Shown here in pieces: positions 9,012 through 17,753 of a DNA stretch of 28,576 bases. Under the pieces are notes generated by a model, which searched no databases, was not told the DNA's origin, and worked only from the letters and a program-made list of their open reading frames with translations. The translations under genes were made by a program, and so were the position numbers. The number at the start of each line of letters is the position of its first letter. The first letter of the stretch is position 1. The stretch spans positions 38,290-66,865 of the forward strand of contig SZWC01000511.1 of the NCBI GenBank assembly GCA_023375785.1, read 5' to 3'. This DNA comes from Penium margaritaceum. Its lineage: Eukaryota; Streptophyta; Zygnematophyceae; Desmidiales; Peniaceae.

Positions 9012-10418
9012 TAGCAGCAGCAGCCGACCGGGTCTAGTGGTGGTGGCTCGGTCTGCCACAACTGTGGCCAGCCAGGAAACGGGTGGTACACGTGCCCGCT
9101 ACCGATGGACGAGGCACGCGTCATCGCTATCATGCGTCGCCAACGTGAGCCCCATCTCACCTCTGCCGTCATAGCTGTCGCCGGCCCTGATCCCTCCACC
9201 CCGACCAGCAGCTACACTCTTCCGACAGCCACACCGGTCCCACCGTTGCCAGCTCCGCAGCAGCATCATCCGCAGCCATCGGCACCGTCGTTTCCATCAC
9301 CGGTGTAGTCCTCCACCTATCCGGGCTCCGGCGCTGCCACTCCGTACTCAGTCTACACTCCCGGACCGTCCATCCGTGAGCGTCAGCTGGAGTAGTTCAT
9401 CGCGCTCGAGCTCGGCCTGCCTCGCCTTTCCCACCAAGGAAGTACAAATTGCATCACCTACTGCCCGTCTGCTCTGTCGTGCATTACAGAGACTCAGCTG
9501 TGGTCGTGTCCTGCCTCCTCATCAGTTTCATCGTCTCACGTGCTCTCTTATGCCCCTCTCTTTGACGACGTCGCATGGCTTGAGGATTGACAGTCTCGGT
9601 TCGCACCGCCGTCCACCGCGTCCGCATCTCTTGCGTGTTGCCATGTGACTGTTAGTGATCTGGCGACTCTGGTCCAGGACTCTGCCGAGACCTGGATCAT
9701 CGACTCCGGGGCCACGCATCACATGACGGCCTCTCGCGAGGCCTTCAGTATGCTTGGTCCTGTTGGCGATGTGTCCGGTGTCCGGACGGGCTCCGGATAG
9801 GTATTGCCTATCCGCGGCGTCGGCGTCGTTCGTTTCCGTGGTCCTGCCGGTGATGTCTTCGTGACTGATGTCCTTTTCGTCCCTGGTGTTGAGCTCAGCC
9901 TCCTTTCCGTCACTGCCCTTGACCGCATGAGCATGGATGTTATGTACTCACGTGACATTGGCACTGTGTCGTTACGTCCGTCCGGTCTTGTCGTTCTGCA
10001 TGCCACCGCCCGTGACAACCTGTGGCACGTGCTTCGTCTGTCCTCTACTCCCTCCGTCCCCTCCTCGTCGGCCACCACAAGCCATGTGTTTGTCACTAGC
10101 ACACTCTCACCACAGCACACACGTCTCTTGCGCTGCCGCCTTTGCCACGTCCACTCTGCTGTCGTCGATAGCATGCTCCGCACCCAGCCGGCCAAGGGCC
10201 TTGACCCGGACTCCTTCCCCTGGCCATGCGCCACAAAGTGCATTGATTGTACTTAGGGCAAGATACACCGGTCCTCATACCCTCAGTCTTTCTCCCGTGC
10301 GTCCGCCCCTCTGGACCTAGTCCATTTCGATGTCATGGGTCCTCTCCCTACCGAGTCCGTTGGGGAGGATGGACGATATGTCCTCACCCTCACCGACAAC
10401 TACTCTCGCTACCGCTGA
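9012..10418 (+). pseudogene. pol: Element B nucleocapsid, protease and integrase N-terminal half
   Basis: One reading frame continues from gag, broken by TAG 9012, TAG 9306, TAG 9393, TGA 9588, TAG 9798, TAG 10254 and TGA 10416. It contains a degenerate zinc knuckle CHNCGQPGNGWYTC in which the zinc-binding His is Asn, the protease site WIIDSGATHHMT starting at 9693, the flap-like VLPIRGVGVVRF, the integrase zinc region ending CIDC, and the first catalytic region HFDVMGPLP with TDNYSRYR. Comparison with element A shows Trp to TGA (9588, 10416) and Gln to TAG (9798). At 10418 it is interrupted by the hAT insertion and resumes at 13946. Confidence 0.8.
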
Positions 10419-10426
10419 GTATTGTG
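10419..10426 (+). repeat. Left copy of hAT target-site duplication
   Basis: GTATTGTG here and GTCTTCTG at 13946-13953 flank the hAT element and match at 6 of 8 positions. Eight-base duplications are the rule for hAT insertions. The right copy preserves the integrase codons (Val-Phe-Cys), so the left copy is probably the mutated one. Confidence 0.7.
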
Positions 10427-10540
10427 TAAGGTACACGGATCCTATCCGTGGAGAATGAGAAGGATCCGGATCCGGGGTACGAATCCTCAACCTGGATCCG
10501 GATCTGTGGTGATGGATCCTGGATCCAGATCCACGGATCC
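10427..10540 (+). repeat. Left TIR and subterminal GGATCC array of the hAT element
   Basis: Seven GGATCC hexamers lie between 10437 and 10540, plus several GATCC and GGATCT variants, some overlapping as GGATCCGGATCC. The density far exceeds chance for a hexamer. hAT transposases generally bind short repeated motifs near the element ends, so these are candidate transposase-binding sites; that role is inferred. Confidence 0.75.
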
Positions 10541-10819
10541 TCAGTCAAGATCCATGGACATTATGCACAACTACGTTATGCCTGTCTTATGCAACTGTTG
10601 TGACATGTTGTCTTCTAAATGAATGTTTACCTTGCACATTCATATGTGTCTTTTCGTCATGTACACCACAGTTCAGGGGAACATTCACGAGTGACTAACA
10701 GAGGGGTCCAACGCGTAATTCTCATCTTTCTCCGATGAAGTATGACAACCCACAAATGGCAAACATGTCTCTGGTCCTAAGCCTAAGATGCAAATTCTCA
10801 GGCTGTCACCCCTTCCCCA

Positions 10820-13320
10820 CTATCCCCCCCTCCCCCTGTCCCCCCTCTTCACCCTCGTCTGCACACTCATCTGCACCATCATCTGCACCCTCATATTTTC
10901 CTCTTCCAAGTCCTCAAAAGCTGCACCTCCTCGACGACGCTCATTCACCCATGCTTCCTCAGCCTCCAGTTCTGGAGCAACCTCTCCAGATGGAGCAACT
11001 GGAAAGGAGTGCAGACTTGGATCATTGTTCCAAGATTTTAGGAGCATTAGGTTTTCCACGGTCAAGTCCACTAGGGACTGCCTGAAGTCGGTGATGACGT
11101 GTCGTCCAAGAGAGAAGAGCCTCTCTGACGGTGTACTCGTTGCAGGAACCGCAAGTAGGCCAAGTGCAGCGAGGTGCACGGTTGGAGAAGTCTTCTTTTT
11201 CTTCTTGAGGTAGTGAAGAATCTTGCAGTTGCGGCCCTTCTTTGTGTCCTTGGCCCAAAGGTCCACCTCAATCTCCAAACTGCTCGGAGCAAGTGGTGCC
11301 TGGCTCACTTGCGGCTCTGCAAACATGTCAGCACCTGCATCTTCAAGGGCAACCTCGATCACGTCCGGCTCGGTCTGGATTCTCGAGCTTCTGCGTGGCT
11401 GAGTGTTGTTCGCACCAGTACCAGGCGTAGGTGCTGCCATTCAGAAGCAAAAAACAAACAAATGAGTACACCGACAATGATTGCACATAACAGAATAGGC
11501 GTGCAGAAGACTGGGAAGTCACTAACCAGAGGCTGCTGTGGTTGTGGATGCAGCAGCAGCAGATGCATCGCTTCAGACATTGAGAACTTCAGCACCAGTA
11601 ACGTTTGTCATGGTAGACGCTGCTAAGGCTGCTGCCGCCTCCTCTGCAGCGCGACAGAGCTCAATCCTGGAGTGGTACGGCCGTAGTAGCCTCACGACCT
11701 TCACCTGCAGCTCTGCTGGGGTGGTGATGCCGATTTTAGGATATACGTTCGGGTAGAAGCGCAGATGGAAGCGAGGATCAAGGGCGGTTGCCAACACGTG
11801 GCGGTCTGTGCAGAGCTTGGCGTACTTGTCCAGTTTTGCCACGCTCGCTGTCATCCCTGGCTTTAGCTCCACCAACAGCTGCTCCTTGCAGTCCAGCCGG
11901 CCAGCAGCCCCGCAACGATTGCTCTTCCTCTCTGCTGCAACGGCCTTCACCAGCCCTGCATCTTGTCCAACAGAGAGGAGTAGAAGGGTATGACCAGGGA
12001 GAGGGTGGGGTTGATCGACCCGGAGATGTCCTCCGTGAAGCCCTTGAAGGACTTCAGGATGACAGTCACCTGTGCGATCAACTCCCAATCCTCAAACATG
12101 GGTTTGAGATGCGCTCCGTCCCTGCCATAGTCGTCCAGCCACGTGTCCAGGACAGACTTCACTGCAATGACACGTTCACACATGTCGAGGGCACTATTCC
12201 ACCTCGTCTCAATATCGAGGTGGAGAGACTTGTACTTCACGCCCGCGTCCTCGACAGCCGCTTTCAGGGACTCCTCCCTTGTCGGCGTGCGTGTGACAAA
12301 AACAGCAATGGAGCGGACTTGCTGGATGATGCCCATGACACGTGGCAGCTTCAGCAGGTTGCCCACGGCCAGGTTCATTACGTGGCCGAGGCATCGAATG
12401 TGGCCACTCTTGTCGAAGGAGTCGTTGTTGGGCACCATGTAGTTGTCGATGAGAGATTCATTCGTGCTTTCGCTGTCCATGGTGACGCAAAACATGCGGT
12501 CCCACAGGCTCCACTGCTGCAGACATGTTTTCAGGAGGTTGAACAGGTTGTCCACAATTGTGCCGCCCTTGATTGCCGGGAAGGCAAGAGCAATGGCACG
12601 GATGTTGTAGCTGTCGTCGATCTAGTGGGCTGTGACTCCGAGGTACTTGACGTTGTTGTATGCTTTCCACCCGTCGTCCGTGAAGCTGATAGCCGATGTC
12701 ACAGCGGCCAGTTGCTTCTTGATGCAAGCACGGTAGGCATATGCGTTGATGCGGATGTTGCATGCGATGGTCATGCGCCCTGGTACAGCTGCTGCCGGGT
12801 TTGCGTGCGCAAAAGCCTTTGCCAGCCAAAAGCTCTCCATGGACAAGAAGGACAAGTTCTTGTCCATGGCATGCTTCCACAGCAAGCTGTGAAAGTATTT
12901 CTTGTTGAAGATATAGCCGACGCCAATCACCACACGTGCGATTGCCAAGTTGTCTGGGTTCTGAGCTTCACCTCCATCTGCGTCTACGACGGCGCTCCTT
13001 GCCTCCTGTAGCTTGGTGGCGGCGACCAGAGCCTTGAGCTGCCGCCACTTGTCTCTGTGAATTAAGCGCATGTGCTTCCAGAGTACTCCAGTAGAGCCAT
13101 CCTTGGCCGACAGGCTGACGGGTTGTGCGGGATTTTTTGTGCAGTGCAGGCACATGGCACGGGCGGGAATCTCGCCAATCTTCTTGAACGACCCCCAGAT
13201 GACGGAGTCGTTCTCACGACGTTTGCGCTTATCACCCACGGCTTCCTCCTCTTCTTCGTCATCGTCGTCGTCTTCGTCTTGCTCATCATCATCGGCCCCA
13301 CGGGTGTCCTCCTCGGTCAT
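10820..13320 (-). pseudogene. hAT transposase (two exons, disabled)
   Basis: The ATG at 13320 opens a protein with an acidic N-terminus (runs of Asp/Glu), a BED-type zinc finger (MCLHCTKN ... LWKHMRLIH: CxxC and HxxxxH), then the hAT RNase H-like catalytic core: FTDDGWKAY with the first Asp, VTMDSESTN with the second, RCLGHVMNLAV (the CxxH motif), ETRWNSALDM, and finally the C-terminal dimerisation domain VPATSTPSERLFSLG. Exon 1 is 13320-11527, exon 2 is 11433-10820, joined in phase 1; the intact protein would be about 800 residues, normal for hAT. Damage: TAG at 12624-12622 (after GVTAH, where the family has Tyr), a one-base loss near 11950 just after DKMQGW, and TGA at 11575-11573. As read it cannot be functional. 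The role is cut-and-paste transposition in the nucleus. Confidence 0.85.
11434..11526 (-). other. Intron in the hAT transposase gene (93 nt)
   Basis: On the minus strand the stretch begins GTTAGT and ends TTTTTTGCTTCTGAATGGCAG, a donor and a pyrimidine-rich acceptor. Exon 1 ends in phase 1 (TCT G) and exon 2 begins CA CCT, giving an in-frame Ser-Ala-Pro junction between the catalytic part and the frame that carries the dimerisation domain. The two coding frames are otherwise incompatible, which is the main support. Confidence 0.6.
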
Positions 13321-13819
13321 GGCGAAAGGTTACAACAGATGGTCTCGGCGGAGGGTAAACGTTGGATGGCGTACGTGAGCAACAACCAATGCTACTGGTA
13401 CTTGTCAACGACACGATTGTAACGGGTGCCGCAGTAATGGGTGCCAACCGCGACTTCACATCCGTTTCCCACGTGGATCAGCACGTATGAACGGTTGTCC
13501 CGGCTCAGTGCATGGACCGACCTAGCGAACGATGTTGTGCGGTGGGTTGTGGTTGGCTGAAAGTGAATTTGAAAGATATCTAACCAGTTATAAGTGAGAT
13601 AGGACTCCAGCTAAGTGTGGTTCATTAAACAGGTGTGACAGGTAGGATAGATTCAACGCATGATCCTACTCGATTAATATTGCTGTTGAACTTCTCCACG
13701 AGGGAAAGCAAAGCGCACATGCCGCCTATTTGAATTTGGATGTCCAATTTTCTCGATACCGAAGTGACCTGAGCAGGACCTCTTCGGTTTTCCCGGCGAC
13801 CCTCCCCCCCCCTCCCTAT

Positions 13820-13945
13820 AAGGATCTGGTTAAGGATCCGGAGATATAGACTGGATCCTAGATCCTGGATCCGATTCGTGGATCCGGATCTGGATCCGAA
13901 TTTTTGAATAGTTTCCACGGATCTTAGGATCCGTGTGCATCCTTA
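13820..13945 (-). repeat. Right TIR and subterminal GGATCC array of the hAT element
   Basis: Six GGATCC hexamers lie between 13834 and 13932 with GGATCT and AGATCC variants, mirroring the left end. The outermost one lies inside the terminal inverted repeat at both ends. The arrays are similar in motif but not in exact order, as expected of binding-site clusters and not of a single long inverted repeat. Confidence 0.75.
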
Positions 13946-14557
13946 GTCTTCTGCCTTCCACAGAAGAGCGATTTTGCTCCCGCCATTCAGGACTGGCTTA
14001 TCCATGAGGAGCGCGAGTGTGGTCAACCTCTTCACCGCTTTTGTTCTGATCGCGATGGCGAGTACATGAGAGAGACTACGACTTTCTCGCCTCCCGTGAT
14101 ATCCACGAGGAGACGTCGGCGCCTTACACACCAGCCCATAACGGCGTCTCCGAGCGGTGGAACCGCACTATGGCTGACGTTGTCCGCACCATGCAGGTCG
14201 AGTCTGGCCTCTCGATGGCTTCTACTTTGAAGCCATGGCCTACATGACGTGGGTCTGGAACCGAATTCTCCACGGCCCTCTTCCTCGCCAGTCCATGCAG
14301 TACCAGCACTAGTGCGTTCAGTGGGCTGACCTCCACCTGGCTCGCATCTGGGGATGCGTGGCCACTGTGTGGCTGCCTGTCCCATAGTAGGGCGGCAAGC
14401 TCGCTCCCCGCAGACGTCCTTGCACCTTCCTTGGTGTCTCCCGTCAGTCCAAAGCTTGGCGGTTCTGGGATCCCTCCCGACACTACATCGTTGAGTCCCA
14501 CGATGCCCTCTTCTTTAAAGAGCTGTTCCCCGCGACCTCATTCTCTCCGGCTCGTCG
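13946..14557 (+). pseudogene. pol: Element B integrase C-terminal half, several frameshifts
   Basis: The sequence resumes exactly where 10418 stopped: VFCLPQKSDF, then RFCSDRDGEY with the second catalytic Asp. A frameshift near 14060-14085 leads into YDFLASRDIH and NGVSERWNR with the catalytic Glu. Another near 14215 leads into FEAMAYMTWVWNRI, ARIWGCVATVWLP and SKAWRFWDPSRHY, interrupted by TAG near 14311 and 14385-14390. The alignment to element A is continuous, so this is a decayed integrase, not a new gene. Accumulated indels here are more numerous than in the half left of the hAT insertion. Confidence 0.8.
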
Positions 14558-14639
14558 ATGTCCCTCCCGTCGCGTGGTGGAGTGGTGAGTCCGTCCTTTC
14601 TCCTGCCGCTTCCGGGTGACATATCACCTGGTCCCTCAG

Positions 14640-15175
14640 GGCCAGCACCTCCAGCCGTGTCCACTGGTCCCTCCAAGCGGGTAGCCCGTCGCGTCCGCTG
14701 GCCCCTTCGCGTCGGCAGCCCCGTCCGAATCTGCTGGTCCCTCAAGGCCGGCAGCCCCAGTCGCGTCCGCTGGCCCCTCCACGACGGCAGTCCCGTCCAA
14801 GTCTGCTGGTCCCTCCGGGCCGGCAGCCCCAGTCGCGTCCGCTGGCCCCTCCGTGCCGGCAGCCCCGTCCGAGTCTGCTGGTCCCTCCGGACCGGCAGAC
14901 CCAGTCACATTTTCTCGTCTCTCCGGGCCGGCAACCCCGTCCGCGTCTGCTGGTCCCTCCGGGCCAACTCATCCGTCTGCGTCCACTGGCCCCTCCGGGC
15001 CGACAGCACCGGTAGTGTTCGCTGGCCCCTCCGAGCTGGCAGCCCCAATCGCGTCCGCTGGCCCCACCACGCCAGCAGCCCCGCCCACGTCCACTGGTCC
15101 CTCCGGGTCGGCAGCTCCGCCCGTGTCCACTGGTCCCTCCGGGCCAGCAACCCCGTCCGCCTCCGCCAACACCAC
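14640..15175 (+). repeat. 36-bp tandem repeat encoding a Pro/Ala/Ser-rich spacer
   Basis: About a dozen degenerate 36-base units recur, each with a TCCGCTGGCCCCTCC-like core and encoding roughly SAGPSGPAAPVA. They lie where element A has its Pro/Ser-rich linker between integrase and reverse transcriptase. The downstream units read in the frame of the 14853-15791 ORF; the upstream ones read in frame 2 at the start and then lose the pattern through an indel. Confidence 0.8.
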
Positions 15176-15791
15176 GCACTCGGCGCCATCTCCTGCCCTA
15201 CCGCGCTACAAGTGTGGCCCAGGCGGCAGCCTCCAACACAAGCCTTCACTAAGTGCACAGACCACCACACTGTGCCATGTGACGCCTCGTCCCCCCATCG
15301 CCCCACATGTCTCTTCCACTCCTACGATAGTGAGTGGGGACCCTGGCACCAAGGCCCTCGGCCTAACCACTTTGGCCATCATTGTAGACCTCCATCCGGG
15401 CTCCGTACTAGGCTACGCCATCCTCCATCACGAGCATCGGCATGCCGTCACGGCTACACTCACAGGGGCTGAGTACGTGGTCCTTGGTTTAGGCGCATGT
15501 GAGAGCGTGTGGTTACGTCGTCTCTTGTCTGAGTTGCTTCAGTCTGTCGCATCCATCACGTTACACTGTGACAATGAGAATGCCATGGCCATCGCTGACA
15601 ATGACGGTGTGCATCACACACGCACAACGCACATCAATGTTGAATATCACTATGAGCGCTCGTTGTTACACAACGGCATCGTCAGCATTGTGTCGGTTGA
15701 GACAGCACGGCAACTGGCTGACTCCTTGACCAAGGCACTGAAGCGTGACTCATTCAAGAAGTATGTGAGTTTGGTCGGTGTGTGTCTGTGA
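14853..15791 (+). pseudogene. pol: Element B polyprotein tail: spacer fused to RNase H end, RT deleted
   Basis: A 312-codon open frame starts in the Pro/Ala-rich repeats, passes SGDPGTKALGL and VLGYAIL (matching A at SGDPGLRALGL and ALGYSLI, just before RT), then jumps within about 15440-15465 straight to TGAEYVVLGLGACESVW, which matches the C-terminal RNase H of A ([17 protein letters not shown]). HCDNENAMAIAD, THINVEYHY and LADSLTKAL follow, ending at TGA 15789-15791. All of reverse transcriptase and the start of RNase H, about 1.3 kb by comparison with A, is gone, yet the frame is kept. The product could not reverse-transcribe; B would need RT from another element. Confidence 0.8.
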
Positions 15792-15891
15792 GTTGCACTC
15801 TTTGTCCTTGCTCGCGTCTCTCCTTGTCCTGGAAAGTCTGTCTGCTGAATGTGTCGCTGCCTGTCCATGTGAACTATGCTTTGTGAGTCAT

Positions 15892-15898
15892 GGGGAAG
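15892..15898 (+). other. Polypurine tract of element B
   Basis: GGGGAAG sits directly before TGTTGG. Same position and context as in element A (GTCAT in front, TG after), so it marks the start of the 3' LTR. Confidence 0.7.
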
Positions 15899-16346
15899 TG
15901 TTGGTTTTTTTTTCACATCTCTCATTGTGCTCTGTTGTGTCCTCCCGGCTTGTGTACATCGGCATTCAGATGACTGACGGTGAGACTCAACGTTGTTTGA
16001 GTGTCGTCGGGTGGAGCCGACGCACACTGATGACTACATGCAGTTCGTTGGAGCCTCCTCCCTCCGATGACATGCTCAGCTCCATCGGCATGCCTCCTCG
16101 GCGATCGAGCCCCCAGCGGTCACTGCCACTGCGGATGTTGTCTGCATACATCCAGTGTTGGATCTGACTGTACCATTGCGTCTGTAGCGTCCTGCTCTGC
16201 TTAGGATCCAAATCTCATGCTAGCATGGCCCTGTTGTCACCAGGGACTAGTGTAGGCGATGCCTGGGTTTGGGTAGCCATAACTCCTCACTACTATTTTC
16301 TAGCTGATTCTGACCACACGACTGCATTCACAACGTTAGTATTATG
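15899..16346 (+). mobile_element. 3' LTR of element B (truncated by element C)
   Basis: It begins TGTTGG then a T run and CACATCTCTC, after the polypurine tract. At least 440 bases are present; the sequence is cut at 16346 where the LTR of element C begins. A second copy, inverted and about 85% identical by eye, lies at 23558-23987, which supports this being a repeat unit. The last bases before C (TATTATG) resemble the first bases of the MITE found in the inverted copy. Confidence 0.7.
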
Positions 16347-17135
16347 TGTTGAAATTTACATACCAGGATCTTTAGGAGTCTTCAGACACAGTACTCTAAT
16401 AGGTCAACTTTCTAAATTCTCTATTGAACTGTCGATAATGCTCTCTCATACACGTGTTACTACTCTTCACACACACATGCACTCTTGCCTGAATAATGGC
16501 ACTGACTGTGCGATTCAAGAAGGTGAGCTGAAGGCACAGTTACACGACTCGTCTCACAAGCTTTCCAACGGTACCAAGCTTGCTCAGAATGGTTACACAC
16601 AGACAAAGTAATAGCAAATACAAAACTACGGCTACTTGTATGTGTGTACTAACTAAGAGCAGAAAAGTACGAGTGTTGAGCAGTCCGGTATCCTTGTGTC
16701 TTCGGGTTCTCAGCCACAAGATCTGCCGGACACAGCTCGATGATCTCCGATCATCGGCAGACCGAGGTTGGCAGATGCCCAGCGCCCTCGGTGCGATCCA
16801 CGGACGAGATCGTCCGGATCTGCGGTAGCTTTCTCATAGTCGCCGATCTCTCGGTCGGTGGTATGAGATGACGAAAGGACCGCACCTCTTGACTCGGCGA
16901 CGGCCGCGATTCTTCCAACTGCCTTTGCGCGATTCATGAGTGCAGGATCCATCTTTAGAAAGAGCAGTGTCTTGCGCGTGCTCCTGTTCCTCGCCACGTC
17001 AGCAGACTCAGAGTCGAGAGGAGCTCATGCTTGCACTCTCGCTTCGTCTGCCGAACCACACACCCTGTTTGTCCAAAACCTGTCCAAATATATCTCGTCC
17101 GATAGAGTTGTTCTGTCAGCTCTCTGGAGCCCCCC
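16347..17135 (-). repeat. 3' LTR of element C
   Basis: The left terminus is TGTTGAAATT (minus strand ...AATTTCAACA). Homology to the other LTR is continuous up to CTCTCTGGAGC at 17130 and probably five bases more. Open frames inside (for example 16225-16611) are not coding; they recur in the other LTR only because the DNA is duplicated. Confidence 0.9.
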
Positions 17136-17753
17136 CCGGGCCAACCGAGCCTCGCGGAGAGAGAGAGAGAGAAAAAAAAGGGAGGACCGGAGCAGCAAGA
17201 CGCGGAGTGGACAGTGGGCCGGAGGGAACTTTTGAGCCCGGGCAACGCCCCCGACGGCTGAGAGCTAACTCGGTCCCCAGCTGCACACCCCGCCCGGACG
17301 AGAAGGAGTGGGCCCCCTCCCCCGCATCCGGCCCGCAGGGTGAGCCCGACAGCGGCGGCCCACCCATGGGGGTCTGAGAGAGAGGACAGAAGGAACAGAA
17401 TATAGATGGAGAGAAAATGCAGTTGAGAGCGGCGTGGCGCCGGCGGTGAGCAGGCCAGGGGGAGAGGGCGTTGTCGTGTTGCGAGGAGCGAAGCGCGAAG
17501 AAAAGAGAACGCAGCAAGGGAGAGGACAGCGGCAGGCAGAAGCAAAGGAGGGTGGGGAAAACGGCCGTGCGCAACCCGCGTCCGTGCCAACGCCTCATGT
17601 GGGGGGCACGGAAATGGGAAGCGACGACGGTTCCACCGAGAGCACTCTCCGTCCGTTCCAACACCTCATATGGGGGGAACGGAAGGAGAGCACCGGGGAC
17701 AAGCGACAGCGGGAGGAGAAGCAGGAGAGAGAGAAAAGGGGCGCCAGGGAGAG
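17136..17753 (-). other. Element C 3' untranslated region between RNase H stop and 3' LTR
   Basis: About 620 bases without a supportable gene. A run of C on the plus strand (17131-17137; G on the element strand) next to the LTR may be the polypurine tract. A GA-rich tract with a run of eight A lies at 17157-17186, and two related hairpins at 17581-17683 (separate entry). Long frames on both strands are compositional and contain no known motif. Confidence 0.6.
17581..17683. repeat. Two hairpins with compensatory stem change
   Basis: Stem TCCGTGCC (17581-17588) pairs with GGCACGGA (17605-17612), and 71 bases later TCCGTTCC (17652-17659) pairs with GGAACGGA (17676-17683). Both are perfect 8-bp stems with 16-base loops that match except at two positions (AACGCCTCATGTGGGG and AACACCTCATATGGGG). 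The stem difference G:C to T:A changes both sides together. It lies in the 3' untranslated region of element C. Confidence 0.8.

Larger units (their letters stand above)
10427..13945 (-). mobile_element. hAT DNA transposon (3,519 bp) nested in element B integrase
   Basis: The ends are imperfect inverted repeats: TAAGG...ACACGGATCCTA at the left and, read on the minus strand, TAAGG...CACACGGATCCTAA at the right, both followed by ATCCGTGGA. The element carries a hAT transposase gene on the minus strand (10820-13320). Removing 10419-13945 joins TACCGCTGA to GTCTTCTGC and restores the B integrase frame, which fixes the borders. The non-coding parts (10427-10819 and 13321-13945) hold GGATCC-rich subterminal repeats and otherwise nothing recognisable. 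Confidence 0.88.

Noticed and set aside
11788..13011. A 407-codon plus-strand ORF
   Set aside because: It lies antisense to the hAT transposase, whose domains on the minus strand are clear; the plus frame has no motif.
14640..15180. Regular 36-bp repeats considered as a CRISPR array
   Set aside because: The units are contiguous, degenerate and coding, with no spacers, and lie within a retrotransposon polyprotein.
14558..15472. A plus-strand ORF with repeated WSLRAGSP-like units
   Set aside because: It is the 36-bp repeat read out of frame; the frame with GPSGPAAP units leads into RNase H and is the coding one.
16936..17377. Overlapping ORFs with runs of Arg/Glu around the right end of the left C LTR
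   Set aside because: They span the LTR/internal border and a GA-rich tract; the corresponding ORF in the other LTR diverges at the border, so these are not genes.
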